Assembly: GCA_022865305.1 (NCBI GenBank)
Contig: JALHSP010000157.1
Span: 79,303 to 143,302 of the forward strand
From: Bacteroidales bacterium
Lineage (GTDB): Bacteria; Bacteroidota; Bacteroidia; Bacteroidales; VadinHA17
DNA length: 64,000 nt
Direction of reading: 5' to 3'
Shown: piece after piece, positions 39,278 to 49,135 of the stretch
How positions within the stretch are numbered: position 1 is the stretch's first letter
How the letters are laid out: the number at the start of each line of letters is the position of its first letter
Notes under the pieces: model-generated
What the model was told of the DNA's origin: nothing
The model's input: only the letters and a program-made list of their open reading frames with translations
Database searches by the model: none
Program-made: the position numbers and the translations under genes

Positions 39278-41617
39278 TCAAAACAAGATTCTCAATGACA
39301 ATGAAGGCATAACGGGAAACAAAGATATGTTCTTAAAATAGTAGCTACCATCAGTTTCATCAAATGTCTCCCTGAAATAATATGTGTTTTTCCTGTTGTA
39401 CACGTTATATATATCTGCATCGATAAAAAAGGTGGATTTTCTTTTATGGAAGATCTGCCTGAAAGATAGATCGAGCCTGTGATAGTCGAAGTACCTTATA
39501 TTGTTTTTGGTCTCAAAAAACTCACCGTATGAGGTTTCATTCATGTAAATGGTTGCGGGAGCCCCTGACAGATATACCCAGTTCAACCCGAAACTTGTTT
39601 GTGCTTTGAAATAATATTTTAAAGAAAGGTTAAAAGTATGAGGCCGGTCAGCCCCGGAAGGTATCCAGATCATACCTTCGGGAGAACCCCATTCTCTCTT
39701 GGATCTTGAATACGTGTAACTTACACTGCCGGTTAGCTTGCCTCTCTTTCTTATGATGCCGGTTTCAAGTCCATAAGCCTTACCGTTTACTCTGTCAAGC
39801 ATATCAACAAATGAGGTATCGAAAATGAAGCTGGCCCCCGGCTTAAAATCAACCATACCGGAAATCCTTTTGTAATAACCATCAAGAGTCCAGGTAATAT
39901 TATTATCTATGTTTCCATGGAAGCCTGCAGAGAAAACATCTGATATTTCCGGGCCAAACTCTTTATAAACCGGCAGCCAGAGCATTGTTCTTAATCCTGC
40001 ATTTGATCCTTCCACGGCATGATCGGACTGACTTAATCTTACATAATTGATATGAGGCGATACAATTCCGCCGTTATTATATGAGAATCTTAATCTTGGT
40101 TCAGTGACAAAAAAATTTGCATCTCTGGTAATTATTTCAGAAAGTCTTACCCCCGCTTCCAGCTTTATTCTTTTTGCCAAAAGAGTTGTTGATGACATGA
40201 AAAGAGAGGTTTCATTGACTAAATCATTCTCACCAAAATCGTTCCTGATCCTGGTGTCATCTATCGAATTCAAGGAATAATTATTTTGAGAGAAATACCT
40301 TAACCTGTTTGATATTCCTGTATTAAAGCTGAATTTATATATGTTCATACCCACGGAGATGAGCGTTCCGATATTATTTACAGTCGGATAGAAGGAAAGG
40401 AGGGTTTCTGTTGAACCTATTTTATCTGAACCATTGAGAAATTTCTCAGATTCCGTATAGATTTTTCGGCCCATGGAAATCCTGTTGTAGTTAAGATTCA
40501 GTTTCCATTTCAAAGATTTGCCAACTGGCGGATCCCATTGAAAAGCGTGTACCATATTATTCCATCCTGTCGATATTCCATCGACATATTTTATCAGTGT
40601 ATCACCACTCTGGCTTTTGATTTTATTTTCATCCTTACCTTTATCGTAGTTACCAAAAAAGAGATAAGTGATATCCCCGTACTTTGGTGAGGAGTGAGAA
40701 AGCCTGATAAAGCTGTCGTAAAATGAATACTTATTAGGAGGAAGAAAATCGCCAACGTCACGGGCGACAATTTTTTTTAGTATGGGTGCATAGATTGAAT
40801 AGTTACCTCTTTTCAGTCCGGCTGTCAGATCCCAATTGATCTTTTTCAGAGGTGCTTCAACTATTAAACCTGATGAAAGGAGACCCAGTCTTAGCTGTGC
40901 CCTGAGTGAATCGGAGTGCGGTTTTTTGAAATTGAGGCTAATTACTGAAGAAGCGCCTCCCCCAAGTTCGGACGGGAAATAGTCTTTATAAAGCTCGGCA
41001 CTCTCAAGGAAATCGAGATCGTAAGGTGAAACAATCCCGAGAAGATGACCGGGCAGAAAGAAATAACAACCGTTGGCAAGAATAATATTCTGGCCAAGCC
41101 CACCTCCTCTGACGTAAATATCGGATGTACCATCCTTACCTGCAATTACCCCCGGCAGTAGCTGTATTGCTTTTAAAAGATCCGGTTCACTGAAATGTTT
41201 CGGAGTTTCATAAATAGCTGCAGGTGTTATAATAAAACTTCCATGGGAAGTAATTTCCACATTTTTAAGTGAATCACCAATTATTGTGACTTCACTAAGT
41301 TCGATTGGAGATACTTGGATATAAATATTAATTACAGTATCATTTTTCAGATCAAATTTTATTGTTGAAGCTTTATAACCGAGGACTCGGGTAATGATTT
41401 GCTTGGCACCCGGTGAAGTTACAAATGAATATTCACCATACTGATCCGTTGTGGTTGCCTTGTTGTCCGGATCCAGAAATATTGCTCCGCCAGAGATTAT
41501 TGTCCCCTCATTTTTATCATAAACCCTGCCATTAATCTTAATCGTCTGCCCAGCAGCCAGCAAAGTGGTAAACAAGCAAAATATAAATAAAGTATGTAAT
41601 TTCTTCATACTTAACAA
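39278..41617 (-). CDS. TonB-dependent receptor with N-terminal carboxypeptidase-regulatory-like domain
   Basis: 'INGRVYDKNEGTIISGGAIFLDPDNKATTTDQYGEYSF', plug 'LLPGVIAGKDGTSDIYVRGGGLGQNIILANG', C-terminal 'SLSLRILF'. Confidence 0.88.
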   Translation of the reverse strand: MLSMKKLHTLFIFCLFTTLLAAGQTIKINGRVYDKNEGTIISGGAIFLDPDNKATTTDQYGEYSFVTSPGAKQIITRVLGYKASTIKFDLKNDTVINIYIQVSPIELSEVTIIGDSLKNVEITSHGSFIITPAAIYETPKHFSEPDLLKAIQLLPGVIAGKDGTSDIYVRGGGLGQNIILANGCYFFLPGHLLGIVSPYDLDFLESAELYKDYFPSELGGGASSVISLNFKKPHSDSLRAQLRLGLLSSGLIVEAPLKKINWDLTAGLKRGNYSIYAPILKKIVARDVGDFLPPNKYSFYDSFIRLSHSSPKYGDITYLFFGNYDKGKDENKIKSQSGDTLIKYVDGISTGWNNMVHAFQWDPPVGKSLKWKLNLNYNRISMGRKIYTESEKFLNGSDKIGSTETLLSFYPTVNNIGTLISVGMNIYKFSFNTGISNRLRYFSQNNYSLNSIDDTRIRNDFGENDLVNETSLFMSSTTLLAKRIKLEAGVRLSEIITRDANFFVTEPRLRFSYNNGGIVSPHINYVRLSQSDHAVEGSNAGLRTMLWLPVYKEFGPEISDVFSAGFHGNIDNNITWTLDGYYKRISGMVDFKPGASFIFDTSFVDMLDRVNGKAYGLETGIIRKRGKLTGSVSYTYSRSKREWGSPEGMIWIPSGADRPHTFNLSLKYYFKAQTSFGLNWVYLSGAPATIYMNETSYGEFFETKNNIRYFDYHRLDLSFRQIFHKRKSTFFIDADIYNVYNRKNTYYFRETFDETDGSYYFKNISLFPVMPSLSLRILF

Positions 41618-41875
41618 TTAATGCAATATTAATTTTCGGGGGACTTTCCTAATTCAAAATTACAACTTATTCATATAAAAGTCAATTTTATTTTTCCATC
41701 AATTTATATCGATGTCAGGACTTGAGAAATCATCCCAACTGATCAGAAAACATTGTGTTTGGCAGTGTTGAGAAGATTTTAGGTATGGACAAACCATATT
41801 AAAAGATTCTTGCCTATTTTCATCCTTCAGGTTAATCTCAGATTTAAAAGATTTAATAAATCTTTATCAAAAAAT

Positions 41876-41902
41876 TTCGACTTCAGTCCCGCCAGCTCCA
41901 CC
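41876..41902 (+). other. tmRNA/tRNA 3'-end-like remnant
   Basis: ttcgacttcagtcccgccagctccacc resembles a T-arm/acceptor 3' end ending CAGCTCCACC; no 5' part seen. Confidence 0.45.
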
Positions 41903-41911
41903 TTAATGAAC

Positions 41912-41955
41912 AAATACCTCTTGTATATCAATAGATTATAAGAGGTATTTTTATT
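41912..41955 (+). terminator. Intrinsic terminator
   Basis: AAATACCTCTT...AAGAGGTATTT followed by T-rich tract. Confidence 0.7.
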
Positions 41956-42219
41956 ATACATACCTGATTACATAAAGTTTCAACCTTTAACCTCTTCCTA
42001 TTAGCTATAGAACTGCAAGCCCAAGAGTTCCATTCCGGAGACTTACATCTCGTTTATCGCAGGAGACCTACTCCCTAAAAAACGAAAAACTAATTTATAA
42101 TTTTGCTCATTACAAAACAAACTTTCTTGCTTCTGGGAGAATAAAGGCTTAATTTTGGTATCAATGTAAATTAAATGATTATAGGAAAACAAGCAAGGAA
42201 TGGCATTTATGGTTCAATG

Positions 42220-44559
42220 TTATTTTTGGATGACTAGAGCCTTTTCGACTTCCTGAATATGAAGAAAATGTTTATGATCATAATATGGTCTGAGATTCCA
42301 GCCTTTCTTAAGATACTCAAAGGCTTGTTTATAATTCCCTTCCTTGTATAATCCCCACCCTTTGGTATCATAAATATTAGCAAGCAATTCTTCATCAGAT
42401 GGATTTGTTTTAAATGCACGATCTATTAGTGTCATACCTTCGCTAATATTAATGTCATTATTAATAAGTAAATAGGCTAAATCATCCATTGCCCATACTG
42501 TATATATATCCGCAGGTTCTGATTTTATTGCCAACTGGTAATGCTCCTGTGCTTTTTCAAAATGATCAGCTTCCTGATTTATTAATCCTATCTTATATTC
42601 TATGTAAGGAACAGAACGATTTTCCTCCTTACTTACTGATCGGAATTTTGTTATTAGTTCATATGCTTTTATTGTATCTCCCTGTGAGAGGGCACAAACA
42701 GCCTGACAGTAAATTATTCGAGGTTCTTCATCAGGCCAGAGATGAAGTCCATCTTCATATATTTCCATTTCTTTTTTATGCTCTCCAATTTCATGGTATG
42801 CATTTCCTAAATAAATATAATACCAAATCCATAATTTTAATTTACCCCCAATTTGTTTATTCAATTCAATACCCTTTTCAAACGCATCAATAGCATTTTG
42901 CCATTGATCCATAAGATAATATGCCCATCCAATTGTATAAAACCCTTCATTCGAGTAAGGATTGATTTCTGAATATTGCTTCATGTATTCAATTTGTTCT
43001 TCTGGTTTTTTATCAATCGCAGCTTTTACTTCCTTTATTAGTAATTGAATATCATGTGGTACTATATTAATTCGGTTGTATGCTTTATATGCATAAGTTC
43101 TGCTCTGCTCAGATTTTCCAATATCACCATAAGCATATGATAACATTAGCATCGGAGAAACAAAGTTTGTATCAATATTAATTGACTTAGTAAATAGCTC
43201 TATTGCTGAGTTATAATCTGATTTACTATGATATTTTTTCCCTTGAATAAAATATTTATAAGCTTCGGCAGATGTTGTATTAACATTCTTATAGTCAAAG
43301 CCTACATCCTGTTTAAGATTTTTTATTTCCAAATAATTTTTTATGAATTTTGACAATGAATCTATAATTGGGAAAAAGTCGTCTTCGGTTTTTCCGTCTA
43401 TTTCATAAGATTTATATATTTCTTCACTTCTTGAGTCCATTAAATTTGCTGTGATACGGACAATATTCCCAGACTTATGTATATTGCCAATAATAACTGT
43501 ATTTGCTTCTAGCTTTAAAGCAATGTCGCCAGCAAACGAAGGTGTAATAGAAGCATAATTTGTATTTTCTGTATTTCCAAGAATTTTGTTTATGGTTTCA
43601 TACTGTCGTACTGATAATCCCTCCGAATTTGAAAGTGAAGTGATAAGAAGATTCTGAAGGCCTTCTTGCCAAATATCAAACTTTGCATCTACTGTTAAAT
43701 TCTTAAATGGCATAACAGCAATAGAAATTCTTCCATCTGCTGTTCTAAGGTTTTCCAGTTTGTCCTTTTTGAATATTCTCGGATAAGTAAATATTGCAGC
43801 TATTACTACTAAAACTGCAATAGCGATACTTCCTGATAGTAGCTTACGCTTAGTTAATTTGGCAGGCTTCTCCTGCACTTCCACTCTTTCTTCTTTCTTA
43901 ACTTCATTTAACAGGTCTCTCTGCTGAGTCTTTTCTTTAGCCATTGAAGCTGGTTCTGCTTTCAATCCCAGAATAATCTCTTTGATTGCATGAGCCACCT
44001 TGTTTATCTGGTCACTGTAAAATGTTTTGTTAAGATTATCTTGTGGGTGATCCTCGTTAGGCTTCAGAGGTCGATTTACACCAGATGCTGTTTTAAACAC
44101 AAAATCCATTGCCCGAAGCACACTTCTTGCCTCCTTTTCAAATAGTTTAATATCCTCCTGTTCAAGATCGTATATCCGTATGGGAAGAATCCTGCTGGCA
44201 AAGTTCCCGTTCCTTAATTTGATATCCCTGCCAAAGTAATCCTCTTTGGTAAGTTTGTTAAATGCCAGAAATTCGTATTGCCAAGCATAACTATTGGGAT
44301 CGCAATAGGTCTGGGAAAGGATAGGTATAAAAATGAGACATTTCAGTTTCCCTTCAAGGCTCTTGTCTACATTATGAGTCTCCTGAAGGCGGTCATGAGG
44401 ATTTTCATCAAAGTAAATAGAGATATCTTCTTTAAATGTTGACTCGAGTTCCCCCTTCAGGTTATCCACAAACTCAGTTACCCAGCCGTCGTGCTTGTTA
44501 TCTTTTTGACGGTAGCTAATAAAGATGTCGTAGTTATATCCTTCAATTATGCTTGGCAT
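42220..44559 (-). CDS. TIR domain - TM - TolB/FlgO-like - TPR protein
   Basis: N-terminal 'YDIFISYRQKDNKHDGWVTEFVDNL...SYAWQYEFLAF'; TM 'LLSGSIAIAVLVVIAAIFTY'; 'ISIAVMPFKNLT'; C-terminal TPRs. Confidence 0.85.
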   Translation of the reverse strand: MPSIIEGYNYDIFISYRQKDNKHDGWVTEFVDNLKGELESTFKEDISIYFDENPHDRLQETHNVDKSLEGKLKCLIFIPILSQTYCDPNSYAWQYEFLAFNKLTKEDYFGRDIKLRNGNFASRILPIRIYDLEQEDIKLFEKEARSVLRAMDFVFKTASGVNRPLKPNEDHPQDNLNKTFYSDQINKVAHAIKEIILGLKAEPASMAKEKTQQRDLLNEVKKEERVEVQEKPAKLTKRKLLSGSIAIAVLVVIAAIFTYPRIFKKDKLENLRTADGRISIAVMPFKNLTVDAKFDIWQEGLQNLLITSLSNSEGLSVRQYETINKILGNTENTNYASITPSFAGDIALKLEANTVIIGNIHKSGNIVRITANLMDSRSEEIYKSYEIDGKTEDDFFPIIDSLSKFIKNYLEIKNLKQDVGFDYKNVNTTSAEAYKYFIQGKKYHSKSDYNSAIELFTKSINIDTNFVSPMLMLSYAYGDIGKSEQSRTYAYKAYNRINIVPHDIQLLIKEVKAAIDKKPEEQIEYMKQYSEINPYSNEGFYTIGWAYYLMDQWQNAIDAFEKGIELNKQIGGKLKLWIWYYIYLGNAYHEIGEHKKEMEIYEDGLHLWPDEEPRIIYCQAVCALSQGDTIKAYELITKFRSVSKEENRSVPYIEYKIGLINQEADHFEKAQEHYQLAIKSEPADIYTVWAMDDLAYLLINNDINISEGMTLIDRAFKTNPSDEELLANIYDTKGWGLYKEGNYKQAFEYLKKGWNLRPYYDHKHFLHIQEVEKALVIQK

Positions 44560-44789
44560 CAGGCTTCAATTTGTTAAAATTATCAAAATTAAATCAAAGT
44601 TAAGATGAAAGCAATTTTATTTATGCCAACCAAAGTGCTATTTCATATAGTGATTCGTGAAAAGTTTTGATAAAATGGATTGGTTCAATAACCTGCATTT
44701 TTTATTGCTTAATGGCTTGATTACTTGAATCAAATTTCATGAATATTTATTATCTTGGACAGAACCTTTTTATTAAAGGATTTTATAAT

Positions 44790-46034
44790 ATGAAGCAGAC
44801 AAATTTCAAAGTGTATGGTTATCGTTGGATCATGCTCAGTGCGTATATGTTTATTGCAGCTGTTACCCAGCTCATGTGGATCACTTTTGCACCGATCACA
44901 AGTGATGCAAGCAGATATTTTGGTGTTACTGACCTTCAGATAGGAATTCTTTCCATGTGTTTTATGATCGTTTACATCGTGGTCTCAATTCCGGCTTCAT
45001 GGGTTATTGATAGATATGGAATTCGAATAGGAGTAGGAGTTGGTACTGTATTTATAGGTTTGTTCGGATTGTTACGAGGATTAGTTGGTACTAATTACAA
45101 TATGTTGCTCTTTTCACAAATTGGAATTGCTATAGGTCAGCCTTTCATTCTCAATGCAATTACAAAACTGGCCGCCCGTTGGTTCACCTTAGAAGAGCGG
45201 GCCACTGCGACAGGTTTAGGAACTCTTGCGATGTACATCGGTATTTTGGCAGGGATGACTCTTACACCCTATCTTACGATTGGATTTGGTGTAAGTGGAA
45301 TGCTTAATATTTATGGAGTTATTTCAGCTATATCTGCGATTATCTTTCTTGTATTGATGAAAGAAGGCCCACCTACGGCCCCATGTCCTCCCGATCAGGA
45401 GAAACGTTCGCTGGTTTTTGATGGTCTAAGACATACCCTGAGCATCAAAGATTTTAAATGGTTAATGCTCATCTGTTTTGTTGGATTGGGTGTATTCAAC
45501 GGTGTAACCACATGGATTGAGGATATCGTGAAGCCACGTGGCTTTTCAGCCAATCAGGCCGGGATAACCGGAGGGCTAATGATTTTGGGTGGAATACTTG
45601 GGGCCATCATTCTTCCAATTCTTTCTGACCACTACAGGAAAAGAACTCCATTTATAATTATTGCCCTTACCGGCGCTACCTTAGGCCTTACTGGCATTAC
45701 TTTTGCTACCGCCTATTGGATACTTCTTGCCTCCGGAATAGCATTTGGATTCTTCCTTCTTAGTGCAGGCCCAATTGGATTCCAGTACGGTGCTGAAATT
45801 ACCTTTCCGTCATCTGAAGGTACATCAAATGGCATGCTTATACTTATGGGACAGATATCTGGAATTGTTTTTATTTTTGGTATGGACAGCTTTAAGTCTG
45901 CATTTACAGGTTCTATGACTAAACCTTTGATTGTACTCATGGTTTTTATGCTTCTTAGTATTTTCTTCTCCACCCGACTTAAGGAATCAACACTTATAAG
46001 CAAAGATAAAGATCAAAAACTGAGTGATACCTAA
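44790..46034 (+). CDS. MFS transporter
   Basis: About 12 TM helices; 'SWVIDRYGIRIGVGVGTV'; likely start ATG at 44790 (MKQTNFKVYGYRW). Confidence 0.85.
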   Translation: MKQTNFKVYGYRWIMLSAYMFIAAVTQLMWITFAPITSDASRYFGVTDLQIGILSMCFMIVYIVVSIPASWVIDRYGIRIGVGVGTVFIGLFGLLRGLVGTNYNMLLFSQIGIAIGQPFILNAITKLAARWFTLEERATATGLGTLAMYIGILAGMTLTPYLTIGFGVSGMLNIYGVISAISAIIFLVLMKEGPPTAPCPPDQEKRSLVFDGLRHTLSIKDFKWLMLICFVGLGVFNGVTTWIEDIVKPRGFSANQAGITGGLMILGGILGAIILPILSDHYRKRTPFIIIALTGATLGLTGITFATAYWILLASGIAFGFFLLSAGPIGFQYGAEITFPSSEGTSNGMLILMGQISGIVFIFGMDSFKSAFTGSMTKPLIVLMVFMLLSIFFSTRLKESTLISKDKDQKLSDT

Positions 46035-46235
46035 CTATCACTTTGACCTTATAGGCTGACACGTCAAAAACACGTCAAGGACAAGGTCAATTGCTCTTTA
46101 TATCAAATCAAAGTAAGAATTATTATTGGATGGGGGTAGAGGAAATTTCTTAGTATTCCTTTTGAGGTCGTTAGCCGATACTGTCACCAAACACAAAACA
46201 ATAAATGTTGAATTTTAATTTATAAATTTACACTT

Positions 46236-46412
46236 ATGAAAAAACTATTATTTCTTTTATTGGTTATCATTATAATTACTGCCTGTAACCAAGCCGTATG
46301 CCCTGCATACAGTGATTCTACAAATAATTTGAAATCATCAATTTTTCAAAGTGGTGCTTACAGAGCTGATGGGATTCACAGAGTCTACCGGGATTCTTAT
46401 CGGAAGAAATAA
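46236..46412 (+). CDS. Very small lipoprotein (58 aa), absent from the ORF track
   Basis: MKKLLFLLLVIIIITACNQAVCPAYSDSTNNLKSSIFQSGAYRADGIHRVYRDSYRKK-stop. Confidence 0.6.
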   Translation: MKKLLFLLLVIIIITACNQAVCPAYSDSTNNLKSSIFQSGAYRADGIHRVYRDSYRKK

Positions 46413-46507
46413 TGCTGGTTGTATTACATTGAAGTTGAAATAGCAACTCTTTTCATATGATTATGTTTATAATTACTTCAGATTAAAAGTAGAATCAGAA
46501 TAAAAAT

Positions 46508-46648
46508 CTAAACTGACTTTACAATAAAAGAATGCTCGCAAGGATACCCTTTTTCACGCAACCACCTGCGTAATGCTTTAGCGATCTTTCTCTTTCTGAG
46601 TATAACCGTTCCAATTTCCTCTGATTTAATATGATAAAATGTTTTCAT
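46508..46648 (-). CDS. Small basic protein (46 aa), absent from the ORF track
   Basis: MKTFYHIKSEEIGTVILRKRKIAKALRRWLREKGYPCEHSFIVKSV-stop; downstream of the 46685-47299 gene on the same strand. Confidence 0.4.
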   Translation of the reverse strand: MKTFYHIKSEEIGTVILRKRKIAKALRRWLREKGYPCEHSFIVKSV

Positions 46649-46684
46649 TACATCTTGTTCTTATTGATAAGAGCCAACGATATT

Positions 46685-47299
46685 TCAGTTGTTTTTGGTT
46701 GATACTCTATAATGTTCCTGTTTCAACCGGTCTCCGGGTATCTGTGAACAAAAATATGTAAGACCATTCATCCTTGTCATATTGACAACCTTAAAACCGT
46801 TTCTTTCCAAAAGTTCTGTAACCTCACTTTTATTCATAATATGATCTGTCCTGGAATCGAGGAAATTATTTAATCTGTCAAATAACCGTGAGAGTCTATT
46901 AAACTGAAATCCATTCACATTAACAGTTTTGCTGTCTGAAAAGTATCCTATAAAACTGGTATCCGGAGGTAAAATACGAACGAGAGTATTTAGAAACATA
47001 TCCAGATGTTTTATCAGATTCAGCTTCTTGAGGTTTATTAAGATTCTGGTACTTTTTAAATCATTTCCATCATAATAATAATTGTGTTTTGAAGAGAGTA
47101 CAGTTAAATTAGTTTCCCTGGACATGTTAAGACTTTTAAGGTAACGGAAAAAGTTTACACCACCTTCGGCAATCAAAGTAAAAATGGCGGGACTTAAACC
47201 AGTCCTCCTTTGGGATATTTTTTCCCCGTCAACATTTGTCCCATGAGTGTTGTTACAAATAATACTGACACTCTTTAAAACCGAATTATCCTCCATCAT
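46685..47299 (-). CDS. Hypothetical protein, possibly methyltransferase-related
   Basis: C-terminus 'MNKSEVTELLERNGFKVVNMTRMNGLTYFCSQ' resembles the end of SAM-methyltransferase folds; no SAM motif I. Confidence 0.45.
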   Translation of the reverse strand: MMEDNSVLKSVSIICNNTHGTNVDGEKISQRRTGLSPAIFTLIAEGGVNFFRYLKSLNMSRETNLTVLSSKHNYYYDGNDLKSTRILINLKKLNLIKHLDMFLNTLVRILPPDTSFIGYFSDSKTVNVNGFQFNRLSRLFDRLNNFLDSRTDHIMNKSEVTELLERNGFKVVNMTRMNGLTYFCSQIPGDRLKQEHYRVSTKNN

Positions 47300-47756
47300 T
47301 TTATGTTTTAAATAATGAATTAAAGGTAATGCAATAGAAAATACCTTTCAACCCGTGAATGCCCTATTAGTGGGGAAATGAGATGTATTTGCCTCTTATT
47401 GGTCTAAGTAATTTTGATGAATATTAACAGGAATGTTTTGTTTACATGAATAAGAAGGTTATCCGTCAAAAAAGGAAGAATATTTACTAAAATCCGGATA
47501 AGGTCAGAGTTGTTAAATAATTTCTGTAATTATAAAACGGTGATTATCTGCGTAATACAAAGTTGATTGAATCTAATTTATACGTTTATTTGAGAAACCA
47601 TGTATTTGACCAATGGTTTCAAGCTATTGACAAAAATTAAGGAATTATCTCAACTTTAATAGAATATATTGAATTAGAAATTCTAAATTTGATCTCAGCG
47701 GCATTTCCTTCCACTTCGTTTATAATGTTCTCATAGAAGTTAATCTTGCTCTTGTG

Positions 47757-47800
47757 TGTTATCAACGTATTAAAAAACGTTTTTTAATACGTTGATAACA
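47757..47800. repeat. 44-bp perfect palindrome without a spacer
   Basis: TGTTATCAACGTATTAAAAAACGTTTTTTAATACGTTGATAACA is its own reverse complement. Confidence 0.95.
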
Positions 47801-47904
47801 TATATAGTAGATCCTCTCTTCGCACTGGCAGAAGAGGGGGAAAAGAAGGGGGTGAGTTCATGAAGAACAGAGAAGCAAGATCCCGCTTCAGAAGCAGAGG
47901 GATC

Positions 47905-49068
47905 CTATTTCAGTTTTATAAATTTTGATTTATATATATAGTTGCTTCCTGACAGTGTAACAAGATATATACCACCCGCTAAGTTATCTGTCGGGATTAC
48001 AAATTCCTGATTTGCATCAATCACATCTATTATTTTTTCCTGCATCATCTTCCCGGTAATCGAGTTTATCCTGAGAATGTAATTGGTACCTGGCAGAATG
48101 TTGTTCAATTGCAGAGTGATATGGTCATTTGCAGGATTGGGATAAACTGTTATTCCACCGGATTCAGTCAATGATAGTACACCGGTAGTGCCGGATATAG
48201 CCGGGCCGCCGGGTTCCTTGATTGATCCATTGACCGTTATGTCCTCATCGCCGCGAAGACCGTCAACTGTTACAGGTTCAAGCACTCCCCCCTGTGTAAG
48301 GCATATCAGATCATAAGTAAGGCAGTTGCCATATTTTTTAATAATATTTCTTACAGTATCGGTTCTTGCGTAGTTCATACTGACCAGCAAATTATGTGGC
48401 CTTACCCCGGCCCAGCCTTCTGCTTCACTTTGGCTCCCGGGATTATCATGCTTAATATAATTATTAAATGCTACTTCCACTTTAATTGTATCGCCGATGG
48501 CAAGAGGCACTGTAGTACTATCCTTAGTGTTCAAAAAAATCCGACACATCACTCCATCGCATATATTCCATGGGGTTCCCTTGCCTGTTCATCATAAGCA
48601 CTCCCTGGCTTGTTGCTACCCCGTCTCCCTCAGAAGTTCCCTGTACTGAAAGTTTTACCTTGATATCCACCGGATCGCCATCCTGAAGCGAGCCTGTTGA
48701 TTTGATGACAACTACTTTCCGTAAATAACCATAAGATGACCCCTGTCCCCAGGTCGAAGGGAGACCATAACCAGTCTTATAGATCCTGCGTTCGGATTCG
48801 GATACGCTTTGCATTCCATAGTAATATCCTCTGGTTTTTCAATTACAGTTACAACAGAGATCTCATAAGGTTGCTGAACTCCCTGTATTACAGATATGGT
48901 TTTTCCTGTAATTACTTTAAAAACAAGCTTACCTGAAGTATAAGTAGCAGTACCTCCGCTTCCGATAGCAGTTCCACCGGTGGCAGGGATGGTTTTCCCG
49001 CTACGTACAATCTGAGGGCAAAAACTATATAGGAGCAGGACATATAGAATTGTTTTTATCTGTTTCAT
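47905..49068 (-). pseudogene. Secreted T9SS-cargo gene split over three frames
   Basis: Overlapping ORFs 48712-49068 (signal peptide, 'ECKAYPNPNAG'), 48524-48814 and 47905-48552 ('ITVYPNPANDHITLQL...IYLVTLSG') read as one region with frameshifts. Confidence 0.6.
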
Positions 49069-49135
49069 GTCTATTTTAAGTTTATAATTTAAAATCAGGT
49101 TATAAGTTATATATACTCATCTGTTGCCAACTCAA

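Noticed and set aside
48524-48814. Separate small protein gene in the ORF track
   Set aside because: It overlaps 48712-49068 and abuts 47905-48552 in other frames; better read as part of one frameshifted gene
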